Part shown: positions 6,601-11,512 of the stretch, one piece after another
Layout of the letters: every line of letters starts with the position of its first letter
How positions within the stretch are numbered: the first letter of the stretch is position 1
Origin: Clostridia bacterium
Lineage (GTDB): Bacteria; CBDUZB01; JAGLHV01
Direction of reading: 5' to 3'
Length of the DNA stretch: 11,512 nt
Assembly: GCA_030595925.1 (NCBI GenBank)
Contig: JAUVLC010000077.1
Location: 1 to 11,512 of the forward strand
Position numbers and translations under genes: made by a program
The notes under the pieces: model-generated
Told to the model about the DNA's origin: nothing
Seen by the model: the letters and a program-made list of their open reading frames with translations, nothing else
The model's database searches: none

Positions 6601-9470
6601 CGTTCAGTAACCCATTCGGTTTTACCGCCAACACCTGCTTTTCGAACAGAATGCCACTCTTCCCGGTAAAGTTCAAGGTTTACTTTTTTATTGGCAACTT
6701 TATTTCCTTCTAAGTCAACAGCAAGGACATTGATTTGAACATCCTTTCCTTCTTCAACAAAGGTAGTGGAAGGTTTAAGTCCAAGGTAAAAAAGTCCCGG
6801 ATGAACAATAAATCCTTTTCTGCCTGAAATTCGCTGACGGTCTACATCCGTCACATTAGCTTCTAAAACCAGGTTTCCTGTTCCAAATATTGCCTTAGAT
6901 TTAATCTTGGCAGTAACTTCCAGAAGGCCGTCTTTGCTTAATTTATCCTTCCCGGAAGCTATAATTACACTTGAATTTCGCCTTTTTCCTGCAAAAAAAA
7001 CATACCAGTCAAATGGTTTAAAATAATATCCTTTATGTCCTTGAGGACTGAAAGAAGAAGTATTTAATCGAAGAAACCAGGATACTTCCGCTTTAGCCAA
7101 AGGGCCTCCGGAAAGATAAGCAGCACTGATTATCCCCTGAAAAGTATCATCAACTATATATGACTCTTTATCTCCTTTTACCAGAACTTCGAATTTGGCC
7201 GGCCGATAGGCCTCTACCCGAAACGAACCACTTGCTTTTAATTGATTTTGGTAACTTACTTTCAGTTTATTTTTTTCTCTGGCGACACCACTTTTGGGCT
7301 TTTCCTTTGACGGTGGAGATACTTTAATCGAATAATTTCCTGTAGGAGCAGAACTTTTTAACTTCAGGTCATAGGTAAATGAACCGTAATTATTTACCGG
7401 AAGCAATCCTTTGAAGATATTTTCATCCCGGGAATTATTTATAACCATTTCTACTTCCTTTAAATTTGAGATTATCCATTGTCCCTGTTTTTTCTTTCGA
7501 AAAACACCCTTGATATGTATAGTATCTCCTGAACGATATATTCCCCGGTCAGTATAAATGTGAGCAGCGTATTCCGGATAAACCGGATACCATTGATAAG
7601 GAATTCCGAAGGAATAGGGATAGATACCGGTTCCCCATTTGTTAGAGATAATAGCAGCATCGTCATCTTTATAAGCAATAACGAAAAGTTCCGGGTTAGT
7701 ATAATAGTTTGGCCTGGACATTTTAAATGTTGCCCAACCAGGAGCCTGAATACTACCGTCCTTACCCGTTTTCCCTTCCCAGAGGATTTTATTTTGTTTG
7801 TCTCTAATTTCAATCCGGGCCTTTTTTACCGGTCTTGCACTTTCAAGACTACTGACATAGACAAAAGTGTCTTCGGGCGAAAATTTTGCGGTCAAGCCAA
7901 GGTTAGTCACCTGGATAAATGATTTATAATATTTTTGATGAAAAACACTGACGAAATCTTCTACCAAATCATGGGCATTAGCAATATTCAATTGTATAAA
8001 AACAAAACCATTTTTTTCCCCTTTAAGTGATTCCTTTAAATTAATCGGTTTTATTATGCGTTTATTATGGGGAAGTTTAACCTTCCAGTTTTCTGATACA
8101 AAATTAAGATTTTTAAAATCATAAGCCTTATGGGAAAAAAAAAGTTCGTTGTCGTTAAACATTAAAGGAATTACTTGCTCATGGGGAATTATCACCATTT
8201 TTTTGTCAATGCTATTTATGTTTATTATATCAACAGGGATTTGTTTATCCAGCGTTGATTCAAGAATTCCTTTTCCTGTAGACATACGAATACGTGGTTG
8301 GTAGGAACTTACAAAAAACTCTTTTTCGATTTCTTTCCCTAATTTATTGCCAAATTGATCTTGAAGCTCACCAGATAGTTGAAATTTATATGCTGTAGAT
8401 GGTTTAAAATTAAGTGAAATATAACCGGAGATAGAGTGATAGGTAGAAGGTTTTTCAGGAAGAGTTATCGGGGGATTAAAGGTTATGTTCTGATATATAT
8501 CTTTTAAGGATACAGGATTTGAAAATCTAAGTATAAGAGATTTAAGTGGATGAAATTTTTCGCTGGATGAAAGAAGTCTAAAATGATTGTAGGTCTTAAA
8601 CTGAATTTCCCGTTGCTTTAAAAGCCCTAAATTTCCCTCGTTTGCCGATAAACCTTTTTTTAGCACAATGGTATAAGTATATTCTTGTTCGTATTTCCCT
8701 TTAGGAAAAAGGATAAGAAATGTCTCTATAGCATTGTCTTTAAGATAATATTTCCATCTTTCCAGTTCCTTTCCCTTTAAATAGCGTATAGCGAAATTTG
8801 TTCTTTCTGGATAATCATTTTCTTGGTAAGTTTTAATACGATCAAAAAGATTTTCTGTTTTCTTACCTCTGATTTCAATAAATTCTCTTGCTTTTTGGAG
8901 AGACATTTTCTGATTAAAATGCAGGGTCATTCCTTGTTTTAAACCAATAAATTGTGATGAGTGGTGAGGGTCTGACCATAAGAGCTGCGGTCGAATAGTC
9001 TCGAAGCTCCATACATAATCTTTCTTTAGTTCTTTCCCTTGCAGGGATTTAATTCCTTCAGGGATAGTTGCTTTAAAAAAAGTGGCTTTAGGTAACGGTT
9101 CTTCAGGGGTGAAAACAAGGGTGGTTGTTCCCTGCCACCGGTATTTTCCCTTAATAGGAGGCTCGAAAGATAACGGCCCTGATGAATCACCTTCAGGAAT
9201 GACTTTAAGTGCAACCATTGGCTCTTCAAAGGTAACGACAATTGATTTTGTCTGATGAGCTTCTTTGGTTATTCCCTTTGGCGTAACAGAAAGGACTTTA
9301 AGGGAAAATGCTGGAAGTATCCCTGGTTCAATATGTTCAAATTCCTGTGAGGAAACTTTTGCTTTTTTTAATCTATTCCATAAATTAAAGAATTCACCTC
9401 GACTAATAACCGGTAATAACAATACAAATAATAAAATTACTAAACCGACACACTTCTTTTTGTAAGACAT
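3651..9470 (-). CDS. Large bacterial alpha-2-macroglobulin family protein with intact thioester motif
   Basis: This 1939-residue secreted protein is predicted to trap proteases in the periplasm by cleavage-triggered covalent capture. A signal sequence occupies about residues 1-25 (KKK, then a long hydrophobic run) and has no lipobox cysteine. By inspection the order is: two or three Ig-like domains of Big_5/SbsA type (about 50-390); an MG2-type domain (about 637 on, with TDRGIYRSGDTIHIKG); an MG3-type domain (about 753 on, RVEAYRPAKFEV); a bait-region domain (about 1023-1180) followed by a glycine-rich stretch (about 1212-1230); the A2M domain (about 1233-1325, FKATAFWTASLTTDKKGKAK); the thioester domain with Cys1455-Leu-Glu-Gln1458; and the C-terminal MG10-like domain (about 1830-1935, VTTPQDRNFVVVEDQLPAGF). 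E. coli YfhM is roughly 1650 residues and is a lipoprotein, so this one is longer and anchored differently. The start has a GGGGG Shine-Dalgarno (9478-9482) seven bases upstream. It is the first gene of an operon with pbpC. Confidence 0.93.
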   Translation of the reverse strand: MSYKKKCVGLVILLFVLLLPVISRGEFFNLWNRLKKAKVSSQEFEHIEPGILPAFSLKVLSVTPKGITKEAHQTKSIVVTFEEPMVALKVIPEGDSSGPLSFEPPIKGKYRWQGTTTLVFTPEEPLPKATFFKATIPEGIKSLQGKELKKDYVWSFETIRPQLLWSDPHHSSQFIGLKQGMTLHFNQKMSLQKAREFIEIRGKKTENLFDRIKTYQENDYPERTNFAIRYLKGKELERWKYYLKDNAIETFLILFPKGKYEQEYTYTIVLKKGLSANEGNLGLLKQREIQFKTYNHFRLLSSSEKFHPLKSLILRFSNPVSLKDIYQNITFNPPITLPEKPSTYHSISGYISLNFKPSTAYKFQLSGELQDQFGNKLGKEIEKEFFVSSYQPRIRMSTGKGILESTLDKQIPVDIININSIDKKMVIIPHEQVIPLMFNDNELFFSHKAYDFKNLNFVSENWKVKLPHNKRIIKPINLKESLKGEKNGFVFIQLNIANAHDLVEDFVSVFHQKYYKSFIQVTNLGLTAKFSPEDTFVYVSSLESARPVKKARIEIRDKQNKILWEGKTGKDGSIQAPGWATFKMSRPNYYTNPELFVIAYKDDDAAIISNKWGTGIYPYSFGIPYQWYPVYPEYAAHIYTDRGIYRSGDTIHIKGVFRKKKQGQWIISNLKEVEMVINNSRDENIFKGLLPVNNYGSFTYDLKLKSSAPTGNYSIKVSPPSKEKPKSGVAREKNKLKVSYQNQLKASGSFRVEAYRPAKFEVLVKGDKESYIVDDTFQGIISAAYLSGGPLAKAEVSWFLRLNTSSFSPQGHKGYYFKPFDWYVFFAGKRRNSSVIIASGKDKLSKDGLLEVTAKIKSKAIFGTGNLVLEANVTDVDRQRISGRKGFIVHPGLFYLGLKPSTTFVEEGKDVQINVLAVDLEGNKVANKKVNLELYREEWHSVRKAGVGGKTEWVTERKDIKQDSFSVNTSDKPVEVKMKPGKPGYYYIKAESMDKRKNKIYSSTYLYVFGKGYVPWRRTDDDSIELIADKTKYMPGETARIMVKSPYEKTSALVTLEREGIITHFTQQLKGSADTIKIPIKSEYLPNVFVSVVLIQGRIAKNKFNEKGFDIGKPSFKMGYINLPVDSGDKHLKVLLETDKKEYRPGNEVAVTLRIKDAKGKSRSAELSIAVVDRGVIDLIAYKTPNSFPYFYGSRALSIMTAESRQHLIGQRNYGQKGENRGGGGGEGLKGLEAGIDLRKDFKATAFWTASLTTDKKGKAKVNFKLPENLTTFRLMVSAHTKDSLFGAGEKDFKVRKPLMLKGSLPRFVRRDDIFQAGVVVHNGTGKAGQVMIEAQTQGITLLGERKKIIQIKKNEAKEVLFDFRADKIGEINFQFASRMGEETDGINLKIPVHLSRVAEVVALFNQTKTKMEEAIIIPRKIYPELGGIELTGGSTAFVGLKEGIRYLLGYPYECLEQKISRIFPFLIAGDLLDTFNISDITAKEKIKFINDLIAEIPEYQTYSGGFTAWPDSQHPSPYLSCYVMFFLAEAQNKGYQINDKVISKGISYLKSVLRSNGEIWNYPYNFNARLCTKAFAAYSLARWKTFDQGSINKLYEECFRIPIFGRAMLLKAVHLAKMGQSLEDKIIQTMINQIKEEPSRAHFEEDGTGLGWIYYSNVRTTAYILQSMLEVKNEFAQAPKIIRWLMDERKNGRWRNTQENLYVFYALTEYFKKYEKEEPNFTAQIKFAHREVFKELFQGRQTDIKAKMIPWKETEAGKKLPVKILKTGIGRFYYGIRMHYALKEPVLSRNEGFLVHRRYETLKGKEVSDLFFEAGETFKVVIEVTTPQDRNFVVVEDQLPAGFEPLNQTFATAGQEEMREINKNKPGYYQWWGSFNHQEIYDDKVVLFADYMTRGKHTRSYLIRSITRGDFIVPPCKAEGMYTPEIFGYSKELKIKVK

Positions 9471-9486
9471 CCAATTTCCCCCTTAA

Positions 9487-9511
9487 TAGGATAGGGATAT
9501 ATAGGATAGGG
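9487..9511. repeat. 10-bp direct repeat in the macroglobulin gene leader
   Basis: TAGGATAGGG occurs at 9487-9496 and again at 9502-9511, a spacing of 15 bases. The right copy overlaps the proposed -10 box and the left copy lies in the untranslated leader close to the Shine-Dalgarno. The pair could be a regulator binding site or a chance low-complexity run; the sequence alone does not decide. Confidence 0.5.
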
Positions 9512-9530
9512 GACGTTGTCAAGATGTCAA
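9503..9530 (-). promoter_or_regulatory. Candidate sigma-70-type promoter of the macroglobulin-pbpC operon
   Basis: Read on the minus strand, a perfect -35 box TTGACA (plus 9525-9530) is followed after 16 bases by TATCCT (plus 9503-9508), which matches 4 of 6 positions of TATAAT. A second perfect TTGACA lies eight bases further downstream (plus 9517-9522) because TGTCAAGA is tandemly duplicated at 9517-9532; it has only a poorer -10 (TATATC, 15-base spacer). The start codon is about 33 bases downstream of the first -10. The 131-base gap to the upstream ATPase gene shows no clear terminator. Confidence 0.55.
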
Positions 9531-9601
9531 GATATAGTTTCTCCCCTTTTACTATTGATAATAATACTTCCAGTCGGCTTATTCCCACTTCTTTCCTCTT
9601 T

Positions 9602-10885
9602 TTATTTTTGAAGAAGCCACTTCCACACAGGTATTATTTGTATATTTATTCCTTTAATTTTCTTAGTACCTTCTTGTTCATAAGTAAAGATTATTCCCTT
9701 ATTTTGATGAAGTTTTTTACAAGTATTAACTAACCCTTCCATTTCTCTTTTTTCATTTTCTTCGTTTAAAATATATGTAACCTGGTAAGGGAAAAACTCA
9801 TTATTTAAATCTTTTAAGATAAAATCGCATTCTTTTTCTTCGCTAAAATAATATATTTCCTGTCCTCTTTTCCTTAACTCCAGAAAAACAATATTCTCTA
9901 ACCTCCTTCCCACATCCTCTGAAGTATTCCTTCGACAAAGACCAATATCAACGACATATATTTTAGCCGGATTTCTAAGCCTTTTATATGTAGATTCAGA
10001 GTATTTTCTCACTTCAAATATAAGGAGGCTTTCCAAAAAACATTTGTAATATAAAAATAATGTGTCTTTTGAAAATGGAAATTTTTGCTTATATTGTTTA
10101 TAAAAGGAACTTAAAGAAAACTTCGCGGAGAAAGACAAAAAAAGATTTTCCATTAAACAAGTCAAAAGATGACTATTAGTAATATTAAATCTTTCCACTA
10201 AATCTTTAAAAAACATTGCATCCAAATATTCATCGATAACTTTTCTTTTTTCAAAATCAGATTTTAAAAATAATACTTCAGGAAATCCTCCCCACTTGAA
10301 ATATTCAGAAAAATATTTTTTTATTAATACTTTTTTTGATCCATAAAAAATTGTTTTATTATTAAGATTAATATTTTTTAACAATAAAACCTCTTTAAAA
10401 GAAAACGGCGTTATTTCTATACTCCAGGATCTTCCTCTCAAAGATGTTTGAATTTCTTTTGGCATTACTTTTGAAGAAGAACCGGTAATAAATACTTTAA
10501 TGTTTTCTCGTTCTACAATTCTTCTTACAAATTTTTCCCAATTTTTAGTATTTTGAATCTCATCAAATAAAAATAAAACCTCTTTTCCTGCTAAATGCGG
10601 TTTTAATTCTAAGAATGCTTCTTTTAATGTTTTAAAATCTTCGGTTTCAAAATCACTTAATCTTTCATCTTCAAAATCGATATACAAAGAATTTTCTTTG
10701 TTTTTACGAAACAAGTCATATAATATATATGTTTTCCCGCTTCTTCTAACTCCAAAAAATATAACTACCTTGTTTAACCCGACAGGCAAACAAATACCTT
10801 CTCTTGAAATAATATTAGGAATCTTATTTAGAATATATTCTTCGTTGGTAACAATTATTTCTTTTAAAAGTTCTTTTCTTATCAT
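9602..10885 (-). CDS. AAA_14/DUF4143 family ATPase
   Basis: This 427-residue cytoplasmic protein has an N-terminal P-loop ATPase domain and a C-terminal DUF4143-type domain. Visible motifs are Walker A GVRRSGKT (residues 45-52), Walker B LFLFDE (104-109), a sensor-like FITGSSSKV (about 132-140), and LRGRSWSIEITPFSFKE (about 149-165), a family signature. The C-terminal part has the pattern NPAKIYVVDIGL, then RRLENIVFLEL (Glu330), ECDFIL (Asp354) and YQVTY (Gln368-Val369). This resembles the PD-(D/E)XK nuclease-like core of DUF4143. The family is common in anaerobic bacteria and archaea, is often horizontally transferred, and has no settled function. The ATG at 10885 has AGGA (plus 10893-10896) seven bases upstream. 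The gene has its own promoter and is probably not part of the macroglobulin operon. Confidence 0.9.
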   Translation of the reverse strand: MIRKELLKEIIVTNEEYILNKIPNIISREGICLPVGLNKVVIFFGVRRSGKTYILYDLFRKNKENSLYIDFEDERLSDFETEDFKTLKEAFLELKPHLAGKEVLFLFDEIQNTKNWEKFVRRIVERENIKVFITGSSSKVMPKEIQTSLRGRSWSIEITPFSFKEVLLLKNINLNNKTIFYGSKKVLIKKYFSEYFKWGGFPEVLFLKSDFEKRKVIDEYLDAMFFKDLVERFNITNSHLLTCLMENLFLSFSAKFSLSSFYKQYKQKFPFSKDTLFLYYKCFLESLLIFEVRKYSESTYKRLRNPAKIYVVDIGLCRRNTSEDVGRRLENIVFLELRKRGQEIYYFSEEKECDFILKDLNNEFFPYQVTYILNEENEKREMEGLVNTCKKLHQNKGIIFTYEQEGTKKIKGINIQIIPVWKWLLQK

Positions 10886-10887
10886 TA

Positions 10888-10909
10888 AATCATCCTTTCC
10901 ACAAGGATA
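10888..10909. promoter_or_regulatory. Candidate operator, proximal copy
   Basis: This copy contains AATCATCCTTTCCACAAGGA followed by TA. The inner part, ATCCTT-(5)-AAGGAT at 10892-10908, is a perfect 6-bp inverted repeat. It covers the predicted transcription start and the Shine-Dalgarno of the ATPase gene, and it touches the downstream edge of the -10. Because transcription should begin within the loop, an RNA hairpin is less likely than a DNA-binding site. Confidence 0.5.
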
Positions 10910-10937
10910 GTTTATAAAATAATCATCCTTTTGTCAA
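10909..10937 (-). promoter_or_regulatory. Promoter of the AAA/DUF4143 ATPase gene
   Basis: On the minus strand TTGACA (plus 10932-10937) is a perfect -35 box. It is followed after 17 bases by TAAACT (plus 10909-10914), a 4-of-6 match to the -10 consensus; an overlapping TATAAA with a 15-base spacer is an alternative. The predicted transcription start falls near 10902, giving a leader of only about 17 bases that includes the Shine-Dalgarno. The -35 lies inside one of two near-identical palindromic repeats. Confidence 0.65.
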
Positions 10938-10942
10938 GGACA
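10921..10942. promoter_or_regulatory. Candidate operator, distal copy
   Basis: This copy contains AATCATCCTTTTGTCAAGGA followed by CA. It matches the proximal copy at 18 of 22 positions, with differences in the central spacer and one near the end, and it sits exactly 33 bases away, about three helical turns. The arms TCCTT and AAGGA are inverted. It overlaps the -35 box of the ATPase promoter, so a bound protein would block RNA polymerase. Confidence 0.5.
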
Positions 10943-11015
10943 AATATTACATAATAATGGGAATGCTACAATACATATGACACCCCCTAATATAAAAATA
11001 AATAAAATATTATGT

Positions 11016-11126
11016 ATGAGAAAAGACTGGTATGAAGAACTGGTGAAATTAATAAAAACCCGGTTTGTTAGGGTAAAAAGAAAGAGGATAAAAACTCCTC
11101 AAGAAAAAAATAAACTACCCGGGTAA
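11016..11126 (+). CDS. Possible 36-residue basic peptide (doubtful)
   Basis: An ATG at 11016 opens a 36-codon frame ending in TAA at 11124-11126. The translation starts MRKDWYEELVKLIKTRFVRV and continues with a lysine- and arginine-rich tail (KRKRIKTPQEKNKLPG). It would be the only plus-strand gene here. The composition looks protein-like: an amphipathic first half followed by a basic tail. No Shine-Dalgarno is visible upstream (AATAAAATATTATGT), and I recognise no family. It could be a small gene, a remnant of a longer one, or chance. Its stop codon forms the first bases of the inverted repeat that follows. Confidence 0.2.
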   Translation: MRKDWYEELVKLIKTRFVRVKRKRIKTPQEKNKLPG

Positions 11127-11171
11127 GACAATGTTGATAACAAAAATATATTCTGTTATTCTTTTGTCTTA
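11124..11171. repeat. Interrupted inverted repeat (8 bp + 6 bp stem)
   Basis: TAAGACAA (11124-11131) pairs with TTGTCTTA (11164-11171). Inside it, ATAACA (11137-11142) pairs with TGTTAT (11154-11159). The two stems are separated by a 5/4-base internal loop, and the apical loop is 11 bases. There is no T-run typical of an intrinsic terminator on either side. It could be a protein-binding site, a weak terminator or part of an insertion-element end. Confidence 0.5.
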
Positions 11172-11402
11172 ATTGAAAAATAGGACCGTCTTCTTTATCT
11201 TACTATGAGTTTAAGCAATCTCCCTCTTTCTTACCTTTTTGACAAATACTCCCTTAAAAAACATCTTTTACGCACTCAATTGAGCAAGCCAACTTCCTGC
11301 CCGAACTTTTTTAATATTATTTATCTCCTTATCATAGCGACTATTATGTACATCATTGCAGAAAAGTCACGTATAATTTTCAACACGTTGCATTATATGC
11401 CT

Positions 11403-11493
11403 ATTCCGGTAACTTCTACCAGTCATTCCGGTTTTAATTTACCACCTATTCCGGTTAACTTCTACCACCCATTCCGGTAACTTCTACCAGTCC
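11403..11493. repeat. Four tandem 22-23-bp repeats, possible insertion-sequence end
   Basis: Four consecutive units begin ATTCCGG at 11403, 11425, 11448 and 11471 (spacings 22, 23, 23). The consensus is roughly ATTCCGGTAACTTCTACCA plus three or four variable bases. Units 1 and 4 are nearly identical, unit 3 differs slightly, and unit 2 is the most diverged (TTTTAATTTACC in the middle). There are no unique spacers, so it is not a CRISPR array. Multiple short repeats of about this size at element ends are known for the IS21 family, where they bind transposase. I infer such an element may lie beyond the right edge or may have left this end behind. No transposase gene is in the window to confirm it. 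Confidence 0.6.
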
Positions 11494-11512
11494 AAAAGAG
11501 CAAAGTAACGAT

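Larger units (their letters stand above)
10943..11402. other. Intergenic stretch without a convincing gene
   Basis: This AT-rich segment upstream of the ATPase gene lacks an ORF with a recognisable product on either strand. It contains a 36-codon plus-strand ORF of doubtful status, an interrupted inverted repeat and scattered A and T runs. A longer plus-strand open frame (11205-11480) has no visible ribosome binding site, an unrecognised low-complexity translation, and runs into the tandem repeats, so I do not count it as a gene. Confidence 0.6.

Noticed and set aside
9396-9470. Lipoprotein signal on the macroglobulin
   Set aside because: The only cysteine near the N-terminus is Cys7, before the hydrophobic segment, so there is no lipobox.
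9540-9601. Intrinsic terminator after the ATPase gene
   Set aside because: Only weak A/T-rich pairing (TATTGATAATA) is visible, with no GC stem followed by a T-run on the minus strand.
10892-10908. RNA hairpin hiding the ATPase Shine-Dalgarno
   Set aside because: The predicted transcription start lies inside the loop, so the upstream arm would not be in the transcript. A DNA operator fits better.
11205-11480. 91-codon plus-strand ORF as a gene
   Set aside because: There is no Shine-Dalgarno, the translation is unrecognised and low in complexity, and its last third is read through the tandem repeats.
11403-11493. CRISPR array
   Set aside because: The units are directly abutting with no unique spacers, they diverge internally, and no cas gene is nearby.

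Overview
The window is AT-rich chromosomal DNA from a bacterium with a Gram-negative-type envelope. The evidence is a linked pair encoding an alpha-2-macroglobulin-like periplasmic protein and penicillin-binding protein 1C, a pairing found in diderm bacteria. The very large macroglobulin, the RAYT transposase with a DnaA-like tail and the DUF4143-type ATPase are all common in anaerobes and uncultivated candidate phyla. I cannot name the phylum from sequence alone. Every convincing gene lies on the minus strand.

Layout from left to right in plus coordinates, so that transcription runs right to left. Positions 1-133 hold the N-terminus of the translational GTPase TypA/BipA, cut by the window edge. 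Positions 166-1262 are a compact RAYT-type transposase unit bounded by perfect 24-bp inverted repeats; the gene's stop codon lies inside one repeat. It fills the gap between typA and pbpC. Positions 1285-3654 are pbpC and 3651-9470 the 1939-residue macroglobulin gene. These two overlap by ATGA and form an operon with a candidate promoter at 9503-9530. Positions 9602-10885 encode an AAA_14/DUF4143 ATPase with its own promoter, embedded in two copies of an imperfect palindrome that look like operators. From 10943 to the end there is no convincing gene: a doubtful 36-codon plus-strand ORF, a long interrupted hairpin, and four 22-23-bp tandem repeats that resemble the repeated terminal sites of some insertion sequences.

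The macroglobulin and PBP1C probably work together. The family model is that the thioester protein traps attacking proteases in the periplasm while PBP1C repairs murein. The RAYT unit and the AAA ATPase are mobile or accessory genes with no visible functional tie to that operon. I do not see a clear undescribed system. The most unusual points are the fully IR-bounded RAYT unit just upstream of typA, the paired operators over the ATPase promoter, and the tandem repeats at the right edge.
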